Shown here: positions 1-6,784 of the stretch, piece after piece
Position numbering within the stretch: position 1 is the first letter of the stretch
Layout: every line of letters begins with the position of its first letter
NCBI GenBank assembly: GCA_964651825.1
Contig: CAZYWK010000090.1
Span: forward strand, 1 to 13,995
Direction: 5' to 3'
DNA: 13,995 nucleotides
Origin: Sva-07 sp964651825
GTDB lineage: Bacteria > Actinomycetota > Acidimicrobiia > Acidimicrobiales > Ilumatobacteraceae
Notes under the pieces: generated by a model
Database searches by the model: none
What the model saw: the letters and a program-made list of their open reading frames with translations, nothing else
What the model was told of the DNA's origin: nothing
Position numbers and translations under genes: made by a program

Positions 1-2
1 AG

Positions 3-692
3 GCCAGTCACCCCGACGGCGCCGGGGCGAGCGCGTTGGAGCATCTCCTGGGCGAAGATCGCACGGTGCCACCGGATCGTGGCGTGTTGCTCGACGTCAC
101 GTGGCGGATGCATCCCGACGTGTGCGAGTTCATCTCCGACGTGTCGTACGAGGGCAAGCTGTCCAGCCACGAGACCTGCGTCGGCCAGTCGACGGCGGCC
201 GGCACCGGCCTGCGCTGGATCGAAGCGACCCACACCCGCTGCTCCACCGAGTCGGCGGCCGAAGCGGAACTGGTCGCCGACACGATCCGTGGCCTGCTCA
301 AGCAGGAGTGGACCGACCAGAAGGGCATCACCCGGCCGCTGACGGTCGACGACGTCATCGTCGTCACGCCGTACAACGATCAGCGCCGCCTGATCGGACG
401 GGTGCTCGACGCCCACCCGACCACGAGTGGCATCGAGGTCGGCACGGTCGACAAGTTCCAGGGCCGAGAGGCCGCGGTCGTGGTGTTCTCGATGGCAACC
501 TCGTCGTCGGAGTTCATGCCCCGCGACTCAGCCTTCCTGTTCTCGAAGAACCGCCTCAACGTCGCCATCAGCCGCGCGAGGTGCCTCGCCTATCTGATCT
601 GCACCGACGACCTCCTCAACACCCGAGCCCGCACGGTCGAGGAGATGACCCTGATCTCCGCGTTGTGCTCCTTCGTCGAGCGGGCCCGTTGA
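3..692 (+). CDS. Superfamily 1 DNA/RNA helicase, C-terminal part (5' end outside window)
   Basis: This frame is open from the left edge, so the gene starts upstream; the apparent TTG start at 36 is internal. The product is the second RecA-like domain of a superfamily 1 helicase of the AAA_12 / DNA2-like kind, which would move along nucleic acid using ATP. Visible motifs are TWRMHPDVCEF (typical of this clade), VIVVTPYNDQ, the motif V-like GTVDKFQGREA and the motif VI-like KNRLNVAISRA, whose arginine is the expected ATP-contacting finger. Such C-terminal halves often belong to TM0106-type proteins with an N-terminal RecB-like nuclease, but that half is not visible here. The gene ends with TGA at 690-692 and is followed by an AT-rich promoter region, so it does not appear to be cotranscribed with the next genes. 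Helicase identity is firm; subfamily is inferred. Confidence 0.9.
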   Translation, partial: ASHPDGAGASALEHLLGEDRTVPPDRGVLLDVTWRMHPDVCEFISDVSYEGKLSSHETCVGQSTAAGTGLRWIEATHTRCSTESAAEAELVADTIRGLLKQEWTDQKGITRPLTVDDVIVVTPYNDQRRLIGRVLDAHPTTSGIEVGTVDKFQGREAAVVVFSMATSSSEFMPRDSAFLFSKNRLNVAISRARCLAYLICTDDLLNTRARTVEEMTLISALCSFVERAR

Positions 693-721
693 ACGGCAGG
701 CGGTCCGAGTGCAACATAGAA

Positions 722-751
722 AATAGTCTCTCTATATGTAGAATAGTCTTC
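722..751 (+). promoter_or_regulatory. Leaderless promoter with 8-bp direct repeat upstream of the MNT-HEPN operon
   Basis: An AT-rich patch in otherwise GC-rich DNA. AATAGTCT occurs at 722-729 and again at 742-749, exactly 20 bp (about two helical turns) apart. A -10-like TAGAAT at 739-744 lies seven bases before the ATG at 752, which predicts transcription starting at or next to the start codon. The second repeat overlaps the -10 box and the first lies near the -35 position. This suits repression by the winged-helix domain encoded directly downstream. The repeats and spacing are seen; the repressor assignment is inferred. Confidence 0.55.
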
Positions 752-1375
752 ATGCTGCTGGATCGCCCGTTCATGGTGGTGACACCAACCGTCGACGGTG
801 ATGTGCTCGCCGTTCTGGCCGGTGCCGACGCGTTGTACACGGCCCCACGAGTCCATGAGCTGATTGGCGAGCACTCCGTGTCCGGAGTCCGGAACGCACT
901 GCAGCGATTGGCCGGCCAGGGCATCGTGACGACTCAGCAAGCGGGTAACGCGATCCTCTACGGCCTGAACAGGGAGCATCTGGCCGCGTCGGCGGTCATC
1001 GAACTCGCCAGGCTGCGTTCCACGTTGTTGGCTCGGATCGAGGAGGTCGTCTCCGGATGGGCTCCAGCGGCTGTTCTCGTCGCGGTGTTCGGTTCAGTCG
1101 TGTCGGGCGACATGGCGGTCCGAAGCGACATCGACTTGTTCGTCGTCCGTCAACGCAGCACCGACCCCGACGACCCGACTTGGCGTTCCCAGGTGAGTGA
1201 CCTCGAGCAGATCGTCAGAGCGTGGACCGGGAACGACGCACGGGTCCTCGAATACTCGTCGGACGACCTGGGCAACGCCATCGGCCACGATCCGGTGATC
1301 GACGCCATCGCTCGCTCTGGGGTAGTCGTGTTCGGAGACGCACGACTGTTGCGGCGTGCAAGGCGAGATCCCTGA
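752..1375 (+). CDS. Winged-helix / minimal nucleotidyltransferase (MNT) fusion, probable antitoxin of a HEPN-MNT pair
   Basis: The protein has 207 residues. The N-terminal part (about 15-75) reads as a winged-helix DNA-binding domain, including a recognition-helix-like segment near SGVRNALQRLAGQGIV. From about 85 a minimal nucleotidyltransferase domain follows. It has the signature GS at 114-115 and the metal-binding pair D126-x-D128 (RSDIDLFVV). MNT proteins of this type antagonise HEPN ribonucleases, in studied cases by adding AMP groups to the toxin. The ATG at 752 was chosen because the same frame runs far upstream antisense to coding sense of the helicase, and because a -10 box lies seven bases before this ATG. 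Its TGA at 1373-1375 shares one base with the ATG of the HEPN gene, so the two are translationally coupled. The fused DNA-binding domain suggests autoregulation. Confidence 0.85.
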   Translation: MLLDRPFMVVTPTVDGDVLAVLAGADALYTAPRVHELIGEHSVSGVRNALQRLAGQGIVTTQQAGNAILYGLNREHLAASAVIELARLRSTLLARIEEVVSGWAPAAVLVAVFGSVVSGDMAVRSDIDLFVVRQRSTDPDDPTWRSQVSDLEQIVRAWTGNDARVLEYSSDDLGNAIGHDPVIDAIARSGVVVFGDARLLRRARRDP

Positions 1376-1767
1376 TGGCTCGTCCGCGAGCACGCACCAC
1401 GCCGTGCACGCCAGTCGACCGCGCGGGCCGGCTCGCGAAGGCTGAACAGTTTCTGACGGCCGCGGAGCTTCTCGACGACGAGGCCCGAGAACTCACCGAC
1501 GCCTACGTGACCCTGTGCGTCCATGCCGGCATTGCGGCCGCAGATGTCATCTGCTGTGCTCGCCTCGGCGAACATTCGCGTGGCGAGGACCATGCAGGCG
1601 CGGTTGAACTGCTGGCACGTGTGGACAAGGCGCTCGCCAACACACTGAGCGCGCTCCTCGGCATCAAGACGAAGGCGGGCTACAGCTCGCTCACGGTCAG
1701 CCGCAGTGAGACCAAGCGTGCCGGCCGAGCAGCGGAGACGCTCATCACTGCGGCCCGATCGACGTAG
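1375..1767 (+). CDS. HEPN-domain protein, probable RNase toxin partner of the MNT protein
   Basis: The protein has 130 residues, is almost wholly alpha-helical and is the size expected of a stand-alone HEPN protein. Family features are the helix around 15-36 (RLAKAEQFLTAAELL), the H50-AGIAAAD segment, SRGEDHAGAVELL at 68-80, and LLGIKTKAGYS at 94-104. The last is typical of the actinobacterial HEPN proteins found next to MNT genes. The usual catalytic signature is an Arg followed by a His 5-6 residues on; here the closest match is R69-x3-H73, so the exact active-site spacing is uncertain. HEPN proteins cleave RNA or, in inactive forms, only scaffold. The ATG overlaps the MNT stop by one base, giving near-equal translation of both partners. 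The downstream neighbour is convergent, so the operon ends here. Confidence 0.8.
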   Translation: MARPRARTTPCTPVDRAGRLAKAEQFLTAAELLDDEARELTDAYVTLCVHAGIAAADVICCARLGEHSRGEDHAGAVELLARVDKALANTLSALLGIKTKAGYSSLTVSRSETKRAGRAAETLITAARST

Positions 1768-1821
1768 CTGGCGACGACCGTCGGCTGCTGGACGTCACAT
1801 CTCGACCCGGCACGTGGCCAC

Positions 1822-2463
1822 TTACTCGGCGGGGTCGATGCCGTACTGGGAAGCGACCGCTGCGGCGAGACGACGGCCTGTGGGCGTGCTCACCTGCTGC
1901 TTGGGAATCAAAGCCGCTGCGTACGGGATCGTCTCGCCGTCGCGTGCCAACTTCCATCCGGGCTCGTCGCGCGCGAGATCCGAGACCTGGACGGCGGTCA
2001 ACCCGGCGAGCTGTTCGATCACGCGGTCGATCGTGGCGAGTTCATCGCTGTCGAACACCGCCAGATCGGCCGGCCGCTGCGGCACCAGACGATGCTGTCG
2101 ATATCCGAGAAACTCGGTGTTCTCCAGTCGAGCCTGACCGGTAGTCACGAGATGATTGCGGACCGCTCGAAGCGGGCGCGGTACTGGACCGTTCGCACAC
2201 TTGTAGTAGTCGACGCCGGAAATGGGCCGCCCGAACTGTCGCACATGTGAGAACTCAGCGAAGTACAGAACCTTGCTGCTCTTTGTCGGCCCCCCGGCTC
2301 GGTCCTCGAGCAGCTTGCCCGCGACGTAGATGACGAGTTCGACGAACTTGCGGTTCGCCGCGCCGACCTCGTCATCGGCGTTGGGGATCAAGCTCGAACC
2401 GTCGTTGCCGAACGGCTCGGACACGGCCGACTGGATTGTGGGTCGCGAGTGCGAGGGGCTCAT
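1822..2463 (-). CDS. Panacea / SocA-like (DUF4065) domain protein, probable antitoxin
   Basis: The protein has 213 residues. The first 35 look disordered. From about 38 to 185 it matches the Panacea (SocA-like, DUF4065) fold: KSSKVLYFAEF at 61-71, GRPISGVDYYKCANGPVPRP around 78-97, and a C-terminal block with W170 and GETIPYAA at 176-183. Panacea domains act as versatile antitoxins that neutralise unrelated toxins, or as protease adaptors as in Caulobacter SocA. The ATG at 2463 was chosen because GAGGA lies about eight bases upstream; the open frame extends much further only as antisense to the neighbouring gene. It lies 76 bases downstream of the PD-(D/E)XK gene on the same strand, in toxin-then-antitoxin order. 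It is convergent with the HEPN gene, with 54 bases between stops. Family call is firm; partner is inferred. Confidence 0.85.
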   Translation of the reverse strand: MSPSHSRPTIQSAVSEPFGNDGSSLIPNADDEVGAANRKFVELVIYVAGKLLEDRAGGPTKSSKVLYFAEFSHVRQFGRPISGVDYYKCANGPVPRPLRAVRNHLVTTGQARLENTEFLGYRQHRLVPQRPADLAVFDSDELATIDRVIEQLAGLTAVQVSDLARDEPGWKLARDGETIPYAAALIPKQQVSTPTGRRLAAAVASQYGIDPAE

Positions 2464-2539
2464 GAAGCCATCCTCGCGAGGGGCTGTGACATCGTTGACC
2501 GGCGGAACGGAGTTCAACCAGTGGCGGGATCCACGGCGC

Positions 2540-3286
2540 TCACGTCGCCGGTAGATAGCGGTCGACGAACAGCTCGATCCAGACTTGACCGGGAAGGTCG
2601 CGCACGGCCGCGACGACTTGCTCCAGCGTGAGCCGGTGGAAGGACCGAGTGTCGACGAGATGCTCCTCGTACCGCGCCGAGGCGACTTCGCACGGTGCGT
2701 TGTCGGCTGGGTAGAGAAACACGAAGAATCCGTCGTCGTAGCCGTCATCGGCTTGCAGCATCGACAGTGCGAGCAGGTGGTCGAGCCAGATCTGTTGGAG
2801 CGGCGGATCGGCGAGTTCGTGGACGGTCGCCGAGTCGAATACACCCGACTTCGCCGCCACGGTGTCGTAGATCTCCCGATGGGTCGCCGCCTTCACCTTC
2901 AGGTTCTCGTGGTACTTGACCTCGATGCCGATGAAGCCCTTCGATCCCGTCGGGCTCGTGAAGAAGATGGTGACGTCGAACGCGGACCGGTTGGCGATGT
3001 AGCCGTCGCTTCGACGGCCCGGCGACCACTCGAATTCGATGCTCGTGACTCGGCCAACCCGTTCCGGCCAGAGCGCCCGGCAGACCTCGCTCGCCACGCC
3101 CAGGTCGGCCTTCAACTCTCCGAACAGGTTGAAGCACAGCGGCTGGCTCGACAACAGGTCGTTGAAGATCCGGGGCGCGCTGTAGAGCTTCTCTTGGCCA
3201 TGCGACGGACTGATCACCTCGTCGCGCACGACGTCCCGAATGTTCGAAGTGAGGTAGTTGGCGAGCGACTCCTGGGCGAACGGCAT
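2540..3286 (-). CDS. PD-(D/E)XK restriction-endonuclease-like protein (PGN_0703-like), candidate toxin
   Basis: The protein has 248 residues. The core matches restriction-endonuclease-like folds: an acidic residue at D104 in NRSAFDVTIFF, then E122-V-K124 in GFIGIEVKYHENL, i.e. D-x17-E-x-K, followed by a helical segment with Q164/Q165 and WLDHLLAL. This layout recalls the PGN_0703 family of putative restriction endonucleases, although no methyltransferase is nearby. It would cut nucleic acid in the cytoplasm; the substrate cannot be read from the sequence. The ATG at 3286 was preferred over the TTG at 3334 because GAGG lies six bases upstream. It is followed by the Panacea gene, which would fit a nuclease toxin with its antitoxin. 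Alternatively it could be a stand-alone type IV-like or solitary restriction enzyme. Confidence 0.75.
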   Translation of the reverse strand: MPFAQESLANYLTSNIRDVVRDEVISPSHGQEKLYSAPRIFNDLLSSQPLCFNLFGELKADLGVASEVCRALWPERVGRVTSIEFEWSPGRRSDGYIANRSAFDVTIFFTSPTGSKGFIGIEVKYHENLKVKAATHREIYDTVAAKSGVFDSATVHELADPPLQQIWLDHLLALSMLQADDGYDDGFFVFLYPADNAPCEVASARYEEHLVDTRSFHRLTLEQVVAAVRDLPGQVWIELFVDRYLPAT

Positions 3287-3324
3287 AGCAAGCCTCGACC
3301 CGAGCGGTCGACCGTTGTGCTCGC

Positions 3325-3414
3325 CGATCGGCAATCCGTGTGATTCGCGTCACTGCGACTGATGCGCCCGCAGACGCGCCTGAAAGGCAGAGTCCGATGC
3401 GATCGGCAGTCCGT
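3325..3414. repeat. Pair of 15-bp direct repeats upstream of the nuclease-Panacea operon
   Basis: CGATCGGCAATCCGT at 3325-3339 and CGATCGGCAGTCCGT at 3400-3414 differ at one base and are 75 bp apart. They lie in the gap between the GIY-YIG stop and the nuclease start. The first copy overlaps a perfect 10-bp palindrome, GCCGATCGGC at 3323-3332, about 40 bases before the nuclease ATG. They may be operator sites for the operon; no protein can be assigned. Confidence 0.4.
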
Positions 3415-3420
3415 CCGTCG

Positions 3421-3987
3421 TCACGGTGTCCAGCGTCGGGCTTGGTCTGCCATGACTTTGCGGCGCCGTTGAAGGTCGGCTTTCCAGCGATGGTCGACGC
3501 CGGCGATGTTGAGCGGCGGAATCCAGTGACGAAGTACCTCAGCTTCGATCACGGCGAGCGGACGAGAACCGTCCGTGGACCACACGGCGATCTGGAGCCA
3601 GTTGCGCATCCACGCCGTGAGCTTCGCATCGTCGGTCGGTATCAACCCGTAGTTCGAGAAGTGTGATGGCTTCGCAGGATTGCGAGGCACTGCCGACAGT
3701 TCGAGTTCCTCGCGGAGCAATGCAGCGAACGACCGACGCAGTGTGGAGCTTCCAGTACGACCATTGCCGAAGTGCGTTGCCAAGTCGCGCTTCACGAGAC
3801 TGTCCTCCGCCTTGCCGACGTACAACGGAACGTCGGTCGCCGGGGTTCCGAGCCGCAGCTGTTGCCACACCGCTTCGTTGCCGTAGATCGCGTAGAGGCC
3901 TGGCGTCGCTGGCAGAACAGGAAGAGCATCCTTGAGCGGCAGCTTCGGTGCCGCCAGCGCAGCGAGGACGGAATCGAGCCCGCTCAT
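3421..3987 (-). CDS. GIY-YIG nuclease-family protein
   Basis: The protein has 188 residues from the chosen start. The GIY-YIG signature is visible as PGLYAIYG at 29-36 and PLYVGKAED at 54-62. R67 sits where the catalytic arginine is expected. The C-terminal half has SNYGL, a run around LTAWMRNWLQIAVW, the acidic residues E148/E150 as possible metal ligands, and IPPLNI at 156-161, which is typical of small stand-alone GIY-YIG proteins. These cut DNA with one metal ion and turn up in repair, mobile elements and restriction. Two starts are possible: ATG 3987, with a TACTGT -10-like box ten bases upstream, and ATG 4038, which adds 17 unremarkable residues and leaves only 18 bases to the divergent helicase ATG. 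I prefer 3987 but not strongly. The shared upstream region suggests co-regulation with the NERD-helicase gene. Confidence 0.8.
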   Translation of the reverse strand: MSGLDSVLAALAAPKLPLKDALPVLPATPGLYAIYGNEAVWQQLRLGTPATDVPLYVGKAEDSLVKRDLATHFGNGRTGSSTLRRSFAALLREELELSAVPRNPAKPSHFSNYGLIPTDDAKLTAWMRNWLQIAVWSTDGSRPLAVIEAEVLRHWIPPLNIAGVDHRWKADLQRRRKVMADQARRWTP

Positions 3988-4056
3988 CAGGAAGCCGACA
4001 GTAGCTCTGACCGAATGTGCGTCCGTCGCCGCGCCCATGCGTCATGATCGACGGGG

Positions 4057-5660
4057 ATGGGCCTGCTCGTACCTGACAACTTCCCGATGGATTCGTTGGT
4101 CAACGACGCGGAGCGCCTGGTGGTGTCGACGCTCGTCGAGCGGCTCACCGACGGGTGGTTCGTCCTGCCCGACGTCGGGATCCTCGGAGGTCAGGATCGG
4201 CAGATGGACATCGTCGTCGTCCACGAGCGTGACGGCGTCGCCGTGCCGGAGGTGAAAGGCCATCGGGCGAAGCTCGAGCAGGGAGTGTGGTGCGCTGGCG
4301 GAGTTCCGATGAGCCCGCAGCCGCTGACCCAGGCGAAGAACAACGCCTACGCACTCCGTGAACGGCTCCGCCTCGCCCACCCGACGCTGAACCGAGTGCG
4401 TGTCGAGTACGCGGTGGTGTTTCCGAACATGTCCGACATCGTCGGCAAGTTGCCGCCCGACGTCGATCGTGCCCAGTTCCTGCTCGCCGGCGATCTCGAA
4501 GATCCGATGTCGGAACTCGATCGACTGATGACCCTCCGGTGGGGCAACGCGATTGGAGCAGCAGGGGTCCGCAGGATCGTCGAGACCCTGCGGCCAGACG
4601 CCGAGTTGGTGTTCGATCCCGAGGCGCGAGCCCGCCTCGTGCGTGTCCGGCTCGACTCGATCTGCGCCGCGCAGGTAGCGGCGCTGGAGTCGCTCGACAT
4701 GAACCGTCGGGTGATGGTGACCGACGGAGCGGGCACCGGCAAGACCCGCCTGGCGATGGCATGGGCGCGGCGAGGCTCCCTACGTAGGAATCCGTTCTAC
4801 TTACCTGCTTCAACGACCCGCTCGCGGCCGCCATGTGGGAACGCTTCGGCGACGATGACCACGTCACCATCAACTCGTTCTGGGAGATGACGTTCCAAAC
4901 TCGACGGGATGCCGTCGCTCGACATTCCCGAAGACGCCGACGGCGACTGGTGGGAGACGCAGGCCCTCGGCCATCTGGAGGCCCACTGGCACGAGGTCAC
5001 CGATCGCTTCGACACGATCATCGTCGATGAGGCCCAGGACTTCCGTCCGTCGTGGATCAGTCTCCTCGAACGACTCCTCGACCCCGATGGACCGCGACGC
5101 CTGATGCTGCTCGCCGACCAGGCCCAGCGCATCTATCCCCGAGGCTTCGAGGTGCCCTCGATCGACGACGGCTAGGTGCGGTGCGAGCTGGCCAGCAACA
5201 GTCGCAATAGCCATCAGATCGCGTCGCTGTTGCATCACCGGCTCGGCGGCCCGCCGGCGCCGATTGGTGGACCCGAAACGCTGTCGATCCGGTACGTCGA
5301 GATCGAGGGGCTCGATGCTGCCGTCGAGGCGTTGGGAGCCGAGATCGACCGGCTCATGGAGGACGACGATCGCTCGCCGGACCGAATCCTGGTCGCGACG
5401 GTCACGAGGTCGGTCCGGAATCCGCTCCGCGACGAGTTCGGCTTCGTCGCGTGGGAAGCCGGCGACGACCTCACGACGATCTGCGAGACGGTCCACCGCG
5501 TCAAGGGACTCGAGTTCGATCACGTGATCCTCGTCGTCACGACCGACGACGCCTTGTTGTACATCGGTTGAGCCGGGCGGTGTCCGGGCTGACCGTGTTT
5601 GGAACGCCGTCTATCGGTGGGCGCCTTGAGCACGGACCGCGGGATAGCCGCGGTTGCTGA
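4057..5660 (+). pseudogene. NERD-domain / UvrD-like helicase, broken by three frameshifts and one stop
   Basis: The intact ancestor would be a protein of about 530 residues with an N-terminal nuclease-related domain (NERD) and a superfamily 1 helicase. NERD residues remain: D51, E65-V-K67 and Q92. Walker A GAGTGKT is at residues 224-230. The frame then shifts near 4785 (missing base), where homologous sequence resumes as VLLTCFNDPLAAAMWERFG. It shifts back near 4894-4898 (extra base), giving KLDGMPSLDIPED and motif II IIVDEAQDF. An in-frame TAG at 5173-5175 stands where TGG would fit. Reading continues through RCELASNSRNSHQIA and TVHRVKGLEFDHV, then shifts again near 5570 (missing base) before motif VI, LSRAVSGLTVFG. 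A protein made from the first start would be 277 residues: NERD domain, Walker A and about 37 junk residues. Decay or sequencing error both fit; four lesions favour decay. Confidence 0.88.
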
Positions 5661-5717
5661 GCGCACGAGCTGAACCGTGCCGAGTCATCCGATCGGCTGG
5701 TGAATCCCTCGCCTGGA

Positions 5718-5972
5718 TCAAACGTCCGCTCCGCATCCGACGAGATTCGGAAAGGAGCGCTCGATGATTCGCTTCAACTCGCGCGCGGCGGCTTCGTCGA
5801 GCTGAAGGGTCTGGCTAACCTTTCCTGGCATCCTTCTTGCCGACGATCCGTATGTCTCGAGCTGTAAGATCCTCGTCGCTCCGACATTTGTGGCCCGGTA
5901 TCCACACAGGACTCCGCCGTGAACGCTCTTGGGTACGAGTGGGCGCTCTTCGAAGCGCTCGATGAGTGCCAT
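5718..5972 (-). CDS. Small conserved protein of unknown function (GSSARRMPGKVSQ type)
   Basis: The protein has 84 residues from the chosen start. It resembles a widespread small actinobacterial family, recalled from pattern, with a beta-rich first half (HGGVLCGYRA, ILQLETYGS) and a helical second half (KVSQTLQLDEAAARELKRII), ending with an FP pair. No catalytic motif or membrane segment is visible, so no function is proposed. Two ATGs are available, at 5978 and 5972. GGAGG lies only two bases before the first but eight before the second, so 5972 is the better start. Codon use is less GC-biased than in neighbours (AAT, TTA, AGA and ATT-rich third positions occur), which hints at later acquisition. 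It sits alone between two decayed genes and runs convergent with the NERD-helicase remnant. Confidence 0.7.
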   Translation of the reverse strand: MALIERFEERPLVPKSVHGGVLCGYRATNVGATRILQLETYGSSARRMPGKVSQTLQLDEAAARELKRIIERSFPNLVGCGADV

Positions 5973-6148
5973 TGCCATGTCCTCCCTCGGATGTTCGGCG
6001 GTGGCATTCGAAGGGCCAACAGACTCCCATCTTCGACTTCATCGTAGATGATGCAGCGCTCAACGGCCGAAAGGCCGTCGTCGTCGCCGCTTCGGGCACC
6101 CGGATTGGCGTACCTTCTTCACATGCCCGGGGGAGGGTCAACGGGCCG

Positions 6149-6168
6149 AATTCTAGTATTCAAGAATT
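6149..6168. repeat. AT-rich inverted repeat at the edge of the metallophosphoesterase remnant
   Basis: AATTCT at 6149-6154 and AGAATT at 6163-6168 form a 6-bp inverted repeat around eight bases, and a near-palindrome GAAT-N-CTAG-N-ATTC overlaps it at 6148-6161. This is one of the few AT-rich spots in the window. It lies where the phosphoesterase frame runs out into non-homologous sequence. It may be a scar of a past insertion or deletion, or a weak terminator. The surrounding stretch 5979-6224 shows no convincing gene. Confidence 0.3.
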
Positions 6169-6721
6169 GGGGCAAGAGGTCGAATCGTGTTCAAGGTTGG
6201 TGCAAGGCGTCGATGGATCTCGACCGACTCGTACGCCGGGGTTCCTTTCGTGAACGAGTCGACGATCAGTTCGTCGGTGAGGCTGTTCGTGGGCGACACC
6301 CGCTGGAGGAGGTAGGTGACATCCGGGTCTGACCAGCAGGCGTGGACGACCCGTAGCCCGTCGAGCTCGAGCCAGAGCGGGATCGTCTTGAACCAGTCGA
6401 TCAGCTCGTTGTGGGTCGGGGAACCGAATTCGACCGCGTCGATGAATGCTCGGTGCTGCCCGATGTTCTTCTCGCCGTGGGTCCGCAGGTAGCCGCCGCC
6501 TTCCTTGGGCGTGGCGTAGCCCACGGCGTTGAACTCGTGGTTGCCGAGCGTGATCTGGGCTGTGCCGGCATCCACCATGCGGCGCACGATGTCGACGGTC
6601 TCCAGTTGCTGGGGTCTCGGCACTCATCGGCATCCCCACGCGTCCGCGGGAGCCTGAGCCATTCGGTCGGCCTGCTGTCGTCGACGTCGATGTCGTACCC
6701 CCTGCGTATGTTCGTCGGCAT
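6153..6721 (-). pseudogene. Metallophosphoesterase (calcineurin-like, PrpE/Ap4A-hydrolase-like) remnant, truncated at both ends
   Basis: The recognisable core, in the frame opening with GTG at 6623, begins RPQQLETVDIVRRM, the stub of a DRGPQQLE motif. It continues with ITLGNHEFNAVGYATP (metal-binding N and H) and RVVHACWSDPD (later His), ending as homologous sequence near YESVEI at about 6225. The last 20 residues before TAG at 6153-6155 do not look like this family. The metal-binding GDxHG and GDxxDRGP motifs are missing. About 100 bases upstream, an ATG at 6721 opens MPTNIRRGYDI, which looks like the lost start (the family reads YDIIGDIHG there). So an internal deletion probably removed the segment between. 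Intact relatives are around 300 residues and hydrolyse phosphoesters such as diadenosine tetraphosphate; this copy should lack activity. Confidence 0.75.
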
Positions 6722-6747
6722 GGACTCAACAACATTCAGCGAGCCGG

Positions 6748-6765
6748 CGGAGCCGGTCGGCTCCG
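6748..6765. promoter_or_regulatory. Short perfect hairpin between the phosphoesterase remnant and the membrane-protein gene
   Basis: CGGAGCC at 6748-6754 and GGCTCCG at 6759-6765 form a 7-bp stem with a GGTC loop. It lies between the divergent ATGs at 6721 (minus) and 6785 (plus), 19 bases before the latter. It may be an operator or a 5' leader hairpin. GC-rich sequence makes chance stems common, so confidence is low. Confidence 0.25.
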
Positions 6766-6784
6766 GTCGTGATCGAGTGCTGCC

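Noticed and set aside
101..751. Upstream extension of the MNT frame as an N-terminal domain
   Set aside because: It is the shifted-frame shadow of the helicase gene (Arg/Pro/His-rich), and a -10 box precedes the internal ATG at 752.
2585..3343. Long plus-strand frame opposite the PD-(D/E)XK gene
   Set aside because: Arg/Glu/Val-rich shadow translation; the minus strand carries the recognisable nuclease motif and ribosome site.
4057..5660. Programmed ribosomal frameshifting in the NERD-helicase
   Set aside because: Three separate shifts in both directions plus an in-frame stop, with no slippery heptamer noticed; decay or sequence error is simpler.
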